From Pseudooceanicola sp. HF7 (GTDB taxonomy: Bacteria > Pseudomonadota > Alphaproteobacteria > Rhodobacterales > Rhodobacteraceae), in contig NZ_JAATOW010000014.1 in the NCBI RefSeq assembly GCF_011806405.1, forward strand, positions 1 to 64,000: a DNA stretch of 64,000 nt, in the 5' to 3' direction. Both the position numbers and the translations under genes were made by a program. Positions within the stretch are counted from its first letter, which is position 1; every line of letters starts with the position of its first letter. Below the pieces are notes generated by a model. The model was given only the letters and a program-made list of their open reading frames with translations. It was not told where the DNA came from and ran no database searches. Shown here piece by piece: positions 8,846 through 17,823 of this stretch.

Positions 8846-9090
8846 CAGGAGGCTATCACGAAGATCTTGCGCACGGTCTTCAGCGTGTTCCAGGTGCCGG
8901 TGAAGCCGGGCTTCATGACGAAGCTGTCGCCGGCGCCGAAAACATGTGTCTCGCCGCCGTCCTTGGCCATCTCGCAGCGACCGGCAAGGATTTGGCAGAA
9001 TGCCCCGCCCTGCCCGGCCACAGTCACCGAAAGCGCCCGCGGCGCGGCAAACCGTGCCGCCGCCCGCGCGACAAAAGCGATTTCATGCGC
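8845..9090 (-). pseudogene. Degraded cupin-domain protein (DUF861/EutQ-like)
   Basis: The minus-strand frame ending at 8845 reads FAAPRALSVTVAGQGG, FCQILAGRCEM, FGAGDSFVMKPGFTGTW and ends KIFVIAS. The AGDSFVxPxGFTGTW stretch is the second cupin box of small DUF861 cupins. In-frame upstream sequence stops at about 9091, so the N-terminal third is missing. From the GTG at 9027 only 60 residues could be made, too short for a full barrel. It is adjacent to, and overlaps, the M20 deacylase remnant. Confidence 0.65.
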
Positions 9091-9166
9091 TCAAAGCGAC
9101 AAACGCGGCAGGCGCTGTCGTGACGGGCAGGCCAAGATACAGGCAATACGTACCCCGGAGACTGAT

Positions 9167-9736
9167 ATGACCTTCCGCCCCAGATTCATTACCTTCGATT
9201 GACACGGCACCATGATCGACGTCGACATGGCCGGAGCCGCGCGCGACTTCTACGGCGACCAACTTGGGCCGGAGAAGATCGAGGCTTTCATCCGCGACTT
9301 CTCAGCCTACCGCCTGGACGAAGTGCTGGGCGCCTGGAAGCCCTACGCCGAGGTGGTGCACAACGCGCAGGAACGCGCCTGCAAGCGCAACGGCGTGGCC
9401 TTCGACCCAGAGATCGCGGCGAAGATCTACGTCTGCGTGCCGACCTGGGGGCCGAACCCCGATGTGCCCGCCAGCCTGGCAAAAATCGCGCCACACATCC
9501 CGTTGGTTGCCTAGACCAACTCGATGAACAGCCAGATCCCGCACAGTATGGCCAAGCTTGGCGCGCCGATCGCGCATGTCTTCACCGCAGAGAGCGCACA
9601 GGCCTAAAAGCCCCAGATGCGCGCCTTTGACTACATGTTCGATGAACTGGGCTGCGGGCCGGAGGACGTGCTGAACGTTTCTTGCCGCCGGCCCGGCGTG
9701 GTGCCGCAGGACGGCTCGCTCATGCTGTTTATCTAA
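9167..9736 (+). pseudogene. Haloacid dehalogenase type II, three in-frame stops
   Basis: One unbroken frame from the ATG at 9167 to the TAA at 9734 encodes a recognisable 2-haloacid dehalogenase-like HAD protein. It opens MTFRPRFITFD-stop-HGTMIDVD, continues through LGPEKIEAFIRDFSAYRLDE and LVA-stop-TNSMNSQ, then ESAQA-stop-KPQMRAF, and ends near GCGPEDVLNVS. The stops are TGA at 9200 (a Cys next to the catalytic Asp in homologues), TAG at 9512 and TAA at 9605. No indel is needed within the piece, so decay looks recent. The C-terminal end is divergent and shorter than the usual 220-240 residues. It is divergent from the cupin/deacylase remnants, a set often found together near FAD-dependent oxidoreductases. 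Confidence 0.85.
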
Positions 9737-10110
9737 CGGATCGCGTGAAAAAATCTGCCGTATCGCGGCCCCTGCCCGAAGTTTCTGCCGTTCTCGCTGC
9801 GCGGCTGCCCCCCCTTCACCGGCAAACTCGTCCTGAGTGGAGGGCACGCCACCGCCCCCGTCTCCGGCCCGCAAATTCAGGCCAGGTAACGGACCGGAAG
9901 CGCGAAGTCCTATGTCCGGGCCTCTCGCACTCATGGGATGGCAGTGCGCCGCAGGGTCAAACCGTTCCCATGCTGCGTTAGGCCGAAGGAATCCTCAGCC
10001 GATTAGATCGAAGGTGAACAGATGTCGGCCATCCTGCTCCGGCGAGAACGATTTTTTAAACATTTAAAGATCAGAATGTGAAGCCGCACAGGCTATTCCA
10101 GGAGTTGATC
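9737..10110. other. Non-coding stretch upstream of the CHRD gene
   Basis: No frame here gives a recognisable protein. It may hold more decayed sequence from the dehalogenase cluster. The last 80 bp become AT-rich (TTTTTTAAACATTTAAAGA near 10050), which would suit a promoter for the CHRD gene. Confidence 0.4.
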
Positions 10111-10722
10111 ATGAAACGTCACAAGTCTGTACTACGAATTCTCGCAATACCCGCACTTTCCGTCTTCGCACCCCATATGCTTGCCGCTGAAGTCGTGCAG
10201 GCGAACTCGCACCTTTCCAGCGATCATGAAATTTCCGCGCATTGGGGCTCTTCGCTTACCGCGACCGGCCAGGCCACGATCGAGATCGAACCGGACACCG
10301 GCATCCTGCGGTATCTTCGCGTTGACGTGGACGGCATCGCGCCTGACCAGCTTGCGAATGCAGGTCCGAATGGTGCCCTTGGCCCGATCCACTTTCACAA
10401 CTACCCTCAAGGAGGTCCCCAGTTCTTCGTCCAGCAACTGCCCGGCACAATCTCTGCAACTGAAACCGGTCTCAGGCTGGAAGTCACCGACTGGAAGATG
10501 GATGCGCCCATGGTCGGCCAGGAAAGAGGTTTGACGGCCGCATTCGTGGTTCAGTAAATCCTGGATGGAAATGCCTATATCGGCCTGCACACGCATCACG
10601 CAGCCTGCCCCGAAAATCGCGCCCCCGGGCGCGAGAACACTTGCGCCGCACCGGGAACCGCGCTCTCCGGACATATCGACGTCCTGGCGCAAGCCGATCC
10701 CGAGATGCTTCCCACGCAATAG
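10111..10722 (+). pseudogene. CHRD-domain secreted protein interrupted by one TAA
   Basis: The frame from the ATG at 10111 (preceded by CAGGAG, 6 nt spacing) encodes a signal peptide (residues 1-27) and most of a CHRD domain, with GPIHFHNYPQGGPQ and ISATETGLRLEV. It meets TAA at 10555 after AAFVVQ. The same frame then continues ILDGNAYIGLHTHH to a TAG at 10720. In CHRD proteins the LLxGNAYxNxHT motif normally follows directly, so the TAA interrupts one original 203-residue protein. The truncated 148-residue product would lack the C-terminal His-containing motif. CHRD domains are extracellular and of uncertain function. A sequencing error is the main alternative. Confidence 0.72.
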
Positions 10723-11312
10723 GGCCTCAAGCTGAAGAGTTTTTCTAGCTTTGAGTGAAAGCTATCCGGCGGGGCGCTGGCTCGGAGAACTCTGGGCCAG
10801 CGCCCATCGGCGTATCCGCTCTTCGATCAGCAGGTAAAAGCCAGACACAGCAACAATCGTACGCTTCGCAGGATACCAAGAACAGCCTTCCTTGGTTCCG
10901 GACCAATTGCTGCTCCGGGCTGGAAGCGCCGTCCCTCCTCTCCGCCCAAACGCTAGGCAAGGTGCAGAAACGCAGACGCCGGACACTCCAAGCGAGCGCT
11001 CGGCCAAAACGTTGAAGACGCACTCCGCATTCCCTCCTCGCTAGGGGCGCCGCAGGGATAACGCGACGCACCCGGCCGTCCCTACCAAGCGCAGCGGTTG
11101 GCCTGGGTCAGGCTGCCAGCGCCTGTCACGCCCGGTCGCCTTCTTGGCCAAAGACAGCCCCGGTCTTTCCTCCGTGCAGGGGATACATGGGCGCAGCGCC
11201 CTTCCCGGCGGGGCGCCCATCACGAAATGGGGATGTCGCGTGACAGGCTTTCCATGGAACGACGAGGGCAAGAGGACGTTAGGCACCAGACACCATCTCT
11301 GGAGTATTCGTT
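10723..11312. other. Intergenic region before the aldehyde dehydrogenase
   Basis: This 590-bp stretch holds several overlapping open frames on both strands, none with recognisable motifs or a ribosome-binding site. I see no RNA gene or repeat. It may be eroded sequence like the region to its left. Confidence 0.4.
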
Positions 11313-12710
11313 ATGAAAGATTCAAACAGCACCGATCGCGCGCTCTCCACCATGAACCCGGCAACGGATGAGGCGCTCAAAACATACCCGCTCATGACCG
11401 ACGAAGAAATGACCTCTGCCCTGGAAGCGTGCCACGAGGCCTTCACTGACTGGCGGCTGAAATCCCACGCGGAGCGCGGCCAGGTCCTGGAAGCCATCGG
11501 CCGCAAGCTTCGTGAGCGCAAGGAAGACTTCGCGCAGCTCATGACACGCGAAATGGGCAAGCGTCTTCAGGACAGCCGGGATGAGATCGACCTCTGTGCC
11601 GCGATCTGCGATTGGACCGCGAAGGCCGGGCCTGACGTTCTTGCCGATGAAGAGCGCAGCCTGCAGGACGGGCGCAAGGGCGTCATCACCTACTCGCCCA
11701 TTGGTGTCATCTATGGCATCCAGCCGTGGAACTTCCCGGCCTACCAAGCAGTGCGGTATGCCATTGCCAACCTGATGGCAGGCAACGGCGTGCTGCTGAA
11801 ACACGCCGAGATCTGCACCGGTTCGGGCCTGTTCCTGCGCGACCTCTTCGAAGAGGCCGGCCTGCCGAAGAACCTTTTCACCGTGATGCTGATCGATCAT
11901 GATCAGTCCGACGAGCTGATCGCCCACAAGCTGGTGCGCGGCGTCACCATGACCGGCAGTGCAAAGGCCGGCAGCATCATCGCCGCGAAGGCCGGTGAGC
12001 ACCTGAAAAAGACGGTGATGGAGCTTGGCTCCAACGACGCTTATCTGGTTCTGGAAGACGCCGACCTGGACGTGGCGATCAAGACCTGCGTGGCGGGTCG
12101 GATCTACAACAACGGCCAGACCTGCGTGAATGCCAAGCGGTTCATCGTGACCGACAAGGTCTATGACGCCTTCGTCGATGGTTACATCAAGGCGATGGGC
12201 GAGGTTAAGCTTGGCGATCCCACGAAGGAAGATACCGACCTTGGCCCCATGGCGCGCGCGGATCTGCGCGACACGCTGCATCAGCAGGTCGAGGAATCGG
12301 TCGCCAATGGCGCCAAGATCGCTGTGGGCGGCAAGATGCCCGAGGGCAAAGGCTGCTACTACCCCGCCACCGTCCTGACGGAGGTCGCGCCGGGCCAGCC
12401 GGCCTATGACGACGAACTCTTCGGGCCGGTCGCCTCGGTGATCCGTGCCAAGGACGATGAGGACGCCATGCGGATTGCCAACGACAGCCGCTACGGCCTT
12501 GGCGGTGGCATCTTCAGCAAAGATGAGGCGCGCGCCCGCGAGCTGGCCAAGCAGCATTTCGACACCGGGATGGTCTTCATCAACCACTTCAACCTTGCGA
12601 CGCCTGAAATGCCCTTCGGCGGCGTGAAAGAAAGCGGATACGGGCGCGAGCATGGTGGGTTCGGCATGACCGAATTCGTCAACGCCAAGGCCATTGCCCT
12701 GCCCGGCTGA
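11313..12710 (+). CDS. NAD(P)-dependent aldehyde dehydrogenase, succinate-semialdehyde type
   Basis: This 465-residue ALDH oxidises an aldehyde to its acid. The best subfamily match by eye is bacterial succinate-semialdehyde dehydrogenase (GabD/Sad type), which ends the GABA shunt. It contains the cofactor-binding PWNFPAYQAVRYA, the glycine motif GVTMTGSAKAGS, the general base Glu237 in VMELGSNDA and the nucleophile Cys271 in NNGQTCVNAKR. The C-terminal EMPFGGVKESGYGRE is the usual ALDH oligomerisation segment. GGAG precedes the ATG by about 9 nt, and it is followed by a strong terminator. The glycine before Asn-Asp replaces the more usual GGN(A/D)P, as in the Sad-like branch. The exact substrate is inference. 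Confidence 0.85.
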   Translation: MKDSNSTDRALSTMNPATDEALKTYPLMTDEEMTSALEACHEAFTDWRLKSHAERGQVLEAIGRKLRERKEDFAQLMTREMGKRLQDSRDEIDLCAAICDWTAKAGPDVLADEERSLQDGRKGVITYSPIGVIYGIQPWNFPAYQAVRYAIANLMAGNGVLLKHAEICTGSGLFLRDLFEEAGLPKNLFTVMLIDHDQSDELIAHKLVRGVTMTGSAKAGSIIAAKAGEHLKKTVMELGSNDAYLVLEDADLDVAIKTCVAGRIYNNGQTCVNAKRFIVTDKVYDAFVDGYIKAMGEVKLGDPTKEDTDLGPMARADLRDTLHQQVEESVANGAKIAVGGKMPEGKGCYYPATVLTEVAPGQPAYDDELFGPVASVIRAKDDEDAMRIANDSRYGLGGGIFSKDEARARELAKQHFDTGMVFINHFNLATPEMPFGGVKESGYGREHGGFGMTEFVNAKAIALPG

Positions 12711-12743
12711 GCGTCCAGCCAGTTAAGTGGTTAGTTTAGCGTT

Positions 12744-12775
12744 TGGGCGGGGGCCTCGGCCCCCGCCCTCTTCTC
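12744..12775 (+). terminator. Rho-independent terminator after aldehyde dehydrogenase
   Basis: GGGCGGGGGC pairs with GCCCCCGCCC around CTCG and is followed by TCTTCTC. It could also serve the convergent reductase gene on the minus strand. Confidence 0.75.
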
Positions 12776-12788
12776 GTTGAGACATGCC

Positions 12789-13676
12789 TTATCCCTCGTA
12801 ATCGAGCTGGTCGATATCAGCGACAATGCCGGGCTGTTCGGGCTGCCAGCCAAGCGTGCTCTTCGTCCAGGCGTTCGATGCGGGACCGTCGTTTGCGACC
12901 CAATCTGCAAGTGGCCCAAAGTGCGCCTCCCCTTCCTCGGGCGTGAGCGACGTGACCGGAAGGCCAAGCTGGCGGCCAATCGCCTGGGCGATATTCTTGA
13001 ACGGCACGCCCTCTTCCGCGACAGCATGATACGCCTCTCCCTGCGCGCCGCGTTCGAGGGCCAGCCGGTAGAGGCGAGCAGCGTCAAGGCGGTGCACGGC
13101 GGGCCACACATTCTGTCCCTCTCCGATATAGGCGGACACGCCCTTGTCGCGCGCAATGGCTGCCAGCATCGGCACGAAGCCATGCCTCTCCCCCTTGCCA
13201 TGGACGGATCGCGGATTGCGCACGACGCTGGCGTGGATGCCGCGGTCCGCTAGCGCGAAAGCGGTCCGCTGGGAGGCACGCGGAAACGCGGGCAGCACCT
13301 CGGGCCGGTCGGTTTCCTTTGCCTTTTCTCCCGTCAGGTGCAGGAAGCCATCGGTGACGATGATCGGTCGCGCCGATCCGTCGAAGACCTCTCCGAAGGT
13401 TTCGATGGCGGTGCGGTCTTCCGCAGCCAGTGCATCGATGCGCGAAATATCCAGGCCGAAGGCCGTGTGAATGATGCCCTCCGCAGTCTCGGCGCCACGG
13501 CGCAAGATGTCGATATCATCGAGAGCCCCGACAAGGGGCGTCACACCTGCGGCGCTCAGGGCCTTTGCCTTGCTCGGCACGCTCGTCAAACCCGTGACGG
13601 AATGCCCTGCCGCCTGAAGATCCTGGGCAATCATCGATCCGATCCAACCGCTGGCACCCGTCAGAAAAACACGCAT
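12789..13676 (-). CDS. Extended SDR / NAD(P)-binding epimerase-like protein
   Basis: The 295-residue protein starts MRVFLTGASGWIGSMIAQDL, a Rossmann fold with the GxxGxxG dinucleotide site. It resembles atypical or extended SDRs of the NmrA/epimerase-like group. The usual catalytic YxxxK is not obvious; ASQRTAFALADRG occupies the expected region. The substrate is unknown. The start at 13676 is chosen because the Rossmann strand begins immediately. It is divergent from a TetR regulator, with twin palindromes between them, so it is very likely the regulated target. Confidence 0.82.
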   Translation of the reverse strand: MRVFLTGASGWIGSMIAQDLQAAGHSVTGLTSVPSKAKALSAAGVTPLVGALDDIDILRRGAETAEGIIHTAFGLDISRIDALAAEDRTAIETFGEVFDGSARPIIVTDGFLHLTGEKAKETDRPEVLPAFPRASQRTAFALADRGIHASVVRNPRSVHGKGERHGFVPMLAAIARDKGVSAYIGEGQNVWPAVHRLDAARLYRLALERGAQGEAYHAVAEEGVPFKNIAQAIGRQLGLPVTSLTPEEGEAHFGPLADWVANDGPASNAWTKSTLGWQPEQPGIVADIDQLDYEG

Positions 13677-13718
13677 GGTCAACCTCCTTGCGCTTGCTCG
13701 CACAGATCCTATGATCTC

Positions 13719-13756
13719 TGTCAGTCACTGACATAACGTGATGTCAGTGACTGACA
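13719..13756. promoter_or_regulatory. Twin palindromic TetR operators
   Basis: Two 15-bp palindromes, TGTCAGTCACTGACA (13719-13733) and TGTCAGTGACTGACA (13742-13756), differ only at the central base. Their centres are 23 bp apart. They fill the 95-bp gap between the SDR gene and the divergent TetR gene. TetR dimers bind such dyads, so this is very probably the operator controlling both genes. Confidence 0.85.
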
Positions 13757-13771
13757 AGAGAGGATGCAGAA

Positions 13772-14317
13772 TTGGCAGATACGGCGCGGACGCGGCTACA
13801 ACAGGCGGCGGTGAAGTTGTTTCGGGAACGGGGGTTCGAAGGCACCACGGCCGCTGAGATCGCCGCCCATGCAGGCGTGACGGAGCGTACCTTTTTCCGG
13901 CACTTCGCCGACAAGCGCGAGGTGCTGTTCGATGGGCAGGCGGTGCTTCTGGAGGCGCTCCTTTCCGCGATCGAAGACGTGCCGCAAGATGTGGCGCCGC
14001 TCGAGACCCTGTTCCTGGCCTTTCGGTCGGTCGTCCCGCTTTTGGAAGCCAACCGTCCCTTCTCTGAGCCCCGGCAAAAGGTGATTTCGGCAACGCCCGC
14101 CCTCCAGGAACGCGAGTTGGCAAAGCTGGCAGCCCTCGCGGAGGCATTGGCGCAGGCGCTGCGCGCGCGCGAAGTTCCCGACGGCCGCGCTACGCTTGCT
14201 GCGCAGATCGGAATGGCTGTCTTCGCTCAGGTCACGGTGGCCTGGCTGGAAAACCCCAAGCCGGGGTTGACCGAACGGCTCGACCGCGCCGAACGGGACC
14301 TCAAGACCCTGACCTGA
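13772..14317 (+). CDS. TetR/AcrR family transcriptional regulator
   Basis: The 181-residue protein has the N-terminal helix-turn-helix of TetR repressors. RLQQAAVKLFRERGFEGTT and AEIAAHAGVTERTFFRHF occupy residues 8-45, followed by an all-helical ligand domain. The start appears to be TTG at 13772, with AGAGGA about 8 nt upstream; the nearby ATGs are out of frame. It is divergent from the SDR gene and sits beside the twin operator, so it likely represses both. The inducer is unknown. Confidence 0.88.
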   Translation: MADTARTRLQQAAVKLFRERGFEGTTAAEIAAHAGVTERTFFRHFADKREVLFDGQAVLLEALLSAIEDVPQDVAPLETLFLAFRSVVPLLEANRPFSEPRQKVISATPALQERELAKLAALAEALAQALRAREVPDGRATLAAQIGMAVFAQVTVAWLENPKPGLTERLDRAERDLKTLT

Positions 14318-14611
14318 GCTGCGCTGCTGTCCATTGATCGCCGTGGTGACGGCAGACGGAAAGCCTCACACGGCATGGCACTCATTTTGGCCCAAGTGCC
14401 AATTCCCTTTGCGGTCGCGCCAAGTATTGCGCCCCCGCGGCGCGCGAGAGAGCGCCCTTGGTGAATTCGATTGACGGAGCCCGTGCAGTCCAGATCCGAT
14501 CCATGGCGATCGGCGGTCATGGCGCGCCTGTGCTTAAAGGACACGATGGCGTGTGGTCAGGCCCACATGAGCGACCTAGTTAAGACATCAGTTCAAAACG
14601 AAAGAGGTCGC

Positions 14612-15571
14612 ATGGCTGATCGTACGCCGACCGAAGCAGGGCGTGATGCCGTCATCACGCATGGCATCGTCACCGACAACCCCGAAGCATTGCTGCGCGG
14701 GACTGGTTGGCGCGCGGCATGGGCCGTCTGCCGCGAGGGCGGGCTGAGGCTATGGAGCGATGATGCCTTTGGGTTGGCCGGAAACGTCGCCTTCCGCGTG
14801 CTCATGGCCGTCTTTCCGTTCCTGATCTTCACGTCTTCGATGACCGCCTTCATAGGGAATGAAGGCATGGCCGAAGATCTGATCTCTTTCCTCATCGCCA
14901 TCGTGCCGGAGGCGCTGATCGAGCCGATCGTTAAGGAAGTCCGCCAGGTGATGACTGTCCAGCGCGGTGGCGTCCTTTCCCTTGGCATCCTCTTGACCAT
15001 CTGGTTCGCGGTTGGCGGTGTCGATGGCATCCGGGTGGGCCTCAATCGCGCTTACGGTGTGCGCGAGACCCGCCCGTGGTACATCCTCTATCCGCTGATG
15101 GCTCTGATGGTGGTGATCGCCAGCCTGGTCCTGGTGCTGGTCGGCTACCTGCTTGTCCTGGCCCCGCGCGCCGGCTCCTGGTTGCACGTCCTGTTTCCCG
15201 ACTTCGATCCGGCCTCCGTGACGGTCAGCCTCGCGCGTTATCCGTCGGCTGCGCTCATCCTCATCGCATCCCTTTTCCTGGCCCATGTCTTTTTGCCGGC
15301 ACGCCGCACGCGGTTTTCCTCGATCTATCCCGGGGTCTTGTTCACGGTCGTCTCCTGGATTGTGCTGACGGCCGCCTTCTCTTTCTACCTCGGGCACTTT
15401 GCGGCCTATGCAAGCTACTACGGAGGCCTCGCCGGGATTATTGCGGCGCTCTATTTCATGTACCTGGCTGCCCTGGTTCTCATCTTTGGCGGAGAGCTCA
15501 ACCGGGCGATACGTATCCGTCGCTTGACGCGCGCGATGCGCGGGCCAAAAGCAGGTGCCGATCAGTCGTGA
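14612..15571 (+). CDS. YihY/virulence factor BrkB family membrane protein
   Basis: This 319-residue inner-membrane protein has about six hydrophobic helices. The family hallmarks are SDDAFGLAGNVAFRVLMAVFPF near residue 50, FAVGGVDGIRVGLNRAYGV near residue 135, and ASYYGGLAGIIAALYFMYL near the end. The family was once called ribonuclease BN, which is not supported; its role is uncertain. The ATG at 14612 follows AGAGG by 5 nt; the frame is open back to 14471 but without homology. The 294 bp upstream contain a candidate TTGACG box near 14472 but no other gene. Confidence 0.88.
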   Translation: MADRTPTEAGRDAVITHGIVTDNPEALLRGTGWRAAWAVCREGGLRLWSDDAFGLAGNVAFRVLMAVFPFLIFTSSMTAFIGNEGMAEDLISFLIAIVPEALIEPIVKEVRQVMTVQRGGVLSLGILLTIWFAVGGVDGIRVGLNRAYGVRETRPWYILYPLMALMVVIASLVLVLVGYLLVLAPRAGSWLHVLFPDFDPASVTVSLARYPSAALILIASLFLAHVFLPARRTRFSSIYPGVLFTVVSWIVLTAAFSFYLGHFAAYASYYGGLAGIIAALYFMYLAALVLIFGGELNRAIRIRRLTRAMRGPKAGADQS

Positions 15572-15667
15572 TACGGCGGTAGTATTGGCCATATCCTGCG
15601 CCCCGTGACCGCTTCGAGCCCTTGCACGAAGTGACATGACGCACTCGACGGTATCTATCTTCGATGG

Positions 15668-16804
15668 CTAAGCAGCTGCGGGTTCGGTTGCGCGACCTGT
15701 CCGGAAGACGCCCGCGGCAAGCGCAAGGATGGCAAACCAGACTACGGAGGTCCCGGCCCCCGCACCTGCCATCAGGACCCCGAAGAGAGGGGCGCCGGCG
15801 GTCTGGCCCACGGCGATGGTCAGGAACCCGATCATGAGCCCGGTCGCGGGACGCTCCGGCAAGGCGCGGATGCCCCAGACAAGGTAGACCCCCGTCAACA
15901 TCACATAGGCTGCGCCGAAGAAAGCGCCGCCGATCAAGACGAATGCGGGCGGGGCAATGCCCGATCCGACCGCAAGGATGCTCGCCGCCATCAGCCCCAG
16001 GAAGGCCCAGTGAACGGGGTTGAGACCGAACCGGTCGATGAGCGTGCCGGCCCAGGCTCCGGCAATGCCGCCCGCGCCGATACAGGTCCAGAGGATCCCG
16101 GCGCCCGTCGGCCCCCATCCCAGGTGCTGCGACACGAGCTGGCCTCCGAAGGACCACAGGGCGGTGCTTGCCGCCCCCATCAAGAACGACGCGCAGATCA
16201 GGCGCACCACCGGGCCCTTCATTGAGGGCAGACCGCCCGCCCCCTCGCCGCCCCGTGAGGCCGGAAGGGAGACCGCAGCCGCAACCGCAAGCACCACCGC
16301 CAGGGCGGCGAACGCGCCAAAGGCCAGCCGCCACTGCCCGGCAATGGCAAGGGCGATTGGTCCCGACAGGGCCACCCCGGCGCTTGTCCCGGCATTGATC
16401 ACTGTGTTCGTGAGATCCTGACGGCTCTTCTGCACCGCGGCCGCTACTGCGGCGGCCATGGGTGGAGAGGCAAGGCCCGTGCTCGATCCCGCCACCACAA
16501 CGGCAATGGCAAGGATCATTGGCGTGGGCGCAAGCGCGATCCCGGCCATGCCGACAGCAGCGACCATGGCGGCCCCCACGGCAACCGCGCGCGCGCCAAT
16601 CCGCTCGGTCAGCACCGCGGACGCGATAATAGCGATGCAGTAGCCGGCAAACGCGCCGCCAGAGATGATCCCGCTGAGCGAGGGACCGAGGCTCAGGTCG
16701 CCGTCGATCTGCGGCAGGAACAGGCCGAAGGCGAAACGAGCAAAGCCGTAGCAGACCGCGATCAGGCCGAAGCCTGTCGCGCCGATGCGAAGGGCGGGGC
16801 TCAT
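15668..16804 (-). CDS. MFS transporter, YbfB/YjiJ-like
   Basis: The 378-residue protein has about twelve hydrophobic segments and opens with CYGFARFAFGLFLPQIDGDL, a characteristic YbfB/YjiJ-family start. The loop RIGARAVAVG corresponds to the MFS A-motif region after helix 2. It probably exports a small molecule, but the substrate is unknown. Its start ATG overlaps the stop of the upstream TetR gene by 4 bp (ATGA), so the two are translationally coupled. The pair is likely induced by the compound that is transported. Confidence 0.87.
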   Translation of the reverse strand: MSPALRIGATGFGLIAVCYGFARFAFGLFLPQIDGDLSLGPSLSGIISGGAFAGYCIAIIASAVLTERIGARAVAVGAAMVAAVGMAGIALAPTPMILAIAVVVAGSSTGLASPPMAAAVAAAVQKSRQDLTNTVINAGTSAGVALSGPIALAIAGQWRLAFGAFAALAVVLAVAAAVSLPASRGGEGAGGLPSMKGPVVRLICASFLMGAASTALWSFGGQLVSQHLGWGPTGAGILWTCIGAGGIAGAWAGTLIDRFGLNPVHWAFLGLMAASILAVGSGIAPPAFVLIGGAFFGAAYVMLTGVYLVWGIRALPERPATGLMIGFLTIAVGQTAGAPLFGVLMAGAGAGTSVVWFAILALAAGVFRTGRATEPAAA

Positions 16805-17325
16805 GATTGTACCCTCTCGATCAGGATGGCCGCCGCCGCCCGTGCTGCGGACACGGCGTCGCCCCCCCGGTAGACCGCCGCATGGGTTGCCCCCTCAAGA
16901 AGAACCAGCACCTGTTCGGCCAGGACCGGGTCGTCGCGGCCAAGGTCTGCTGCGACGACCTGTTCGATCCGATGGTGAAACGCCGTCTTGTGCGCTGCAA
17001 CGGCCTCGGCGATTTCGGGCGTATCGCCGCCGGTCTCGGCGCGCGAGCGCAGGAACAGGCATCCTCGCGTGCCCTCGACCCGCACCCAGTCTTCCAGGGC
17101 TGCAAAAAGCCCGTCGACGGTCTGCACATCGAGCCGCGCCATGAATCGCCGGTCGCGCTCGCTGAGCACCCGAGCCATGAGCTGCGCCTTGCTGCCGGCA
17201 TGCTTGTAGAGCGTCCGGCTCGACATCCCCGCGGCCTCTGTCAGACGGTCCATACCGGTGGCCATGTAGCCGTGCCGGTCAAAGAGCCGCTCGGCGGCGG
17301 TGGTAAGCTTGGTCATAATCTCCAT
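16801..17325 (-). CDS. TetR family regulator of the adjacent MFS gene
   Basis: The 174-residue protein shows a TetR helix-turn-helix near the start (AAERLFDRHGYMATGMDRL then AAGMSSRTLYKHAGSK). The C-terminal domain includes RGCLFLRSRAE, as in the TetR_C_16-like branch with a conserved Cys. I chose the ATG at 17325 because GGAGG lies 6 nt upstream; the frame extends to 17352 without a site. It is the first gene of a regulator-MFS operon. An 18-bp palindrome at 17357 lies in its promoter, implying autoregulation. Confidence 0.88.
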   Translation of the reverse strand: MEIMTKLTTAAERLFDRHGYMATGMDRLTEAAGMSSRTLYKHAGSKAQLMARVLSERDRRFMARLDVQTVDGLFAALEDWVRVEGTRGCLFLRSRAETGGDTPEIAEAVAAHKTAFHHRIEQVVAADLGRDDPVLAEQVLVLLEGATHAAVYRGGDAVSAARAAAAILIERVQS

Positions 17326-17356
17326 GGTAATCCTCCTTCGGGCCATGGACATTAAT

Positions 17357-17374
17357 GTAAAACGTTCGTTTTAC
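17357..17374. promoter_or_regulatory. Palindromic operator for TetR-MFS operon
   Basis: GTAAAACG-TT-CGTTTTAC is a perfect dyad with 8-bp arms, centred about 40 bp upstream of the TetR start. It is the obvious binding site for that repressor. Confidence 0.8.
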
Positions 17375-17823
17375 TTTTCAAGGCAGCAGGGCCGAGGATG
17401 CCTTCGTCCGCGGGACGTTCGCTCGGGGCTGCCTCGACATCGCGACCGCCGCGAAAAGCCGGCTCAATGGGCCGCGTGCCGGCACCAGACAAGCGGTGCA
17501 CAGCAGCTATAAAACGCCCGCCAAGACGGCCAGTGCCTTCAAATTTCGATAGTTTCGGCGAGCGCCAGTGCCTCTGCCAGCTACCGCCAGAGGTATCTGA
17601 CAGTGTGATCGATCCTGGTCTGGCCTAATGAGAGGTGGAATGCCCGGAGGTTGCCCGTTTTTGGTAAAATAGGATGACCTTAGAGTGCATTATCTCGTGA
17701 ATGCCATGGCCGCCGACCTCCAGACAAAGGAAGACCACCCACGCACGCACACTACGCGCCTGCCGGTGGGGCAAGATGTGAAAACGCAGCAACGGAAGCT
17801 GCATAGCTGGTCCGTATCCGCCT
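17375..17823. other. Intergenic region, no gene seen
   Basis: This 450-bp stretch lies between the TetR promoter and the end of the hemerythrin gene. No frame has recognisable motifs or a good ribosome-binding site. A T-rich run near 17660 (CCCGTTTTTGG) has no stem. I see no tRNA or repeat. Confidence 0.45.

Noticed and set aside
9200-9202. TGA next to the catalytic Asp of the dehalogenase as a selenocysteine codon
   Set aside because: The same frame also has TAG at 9512 and TAA at 9605, and I saw no SECIS element. Simple decay explains all three.
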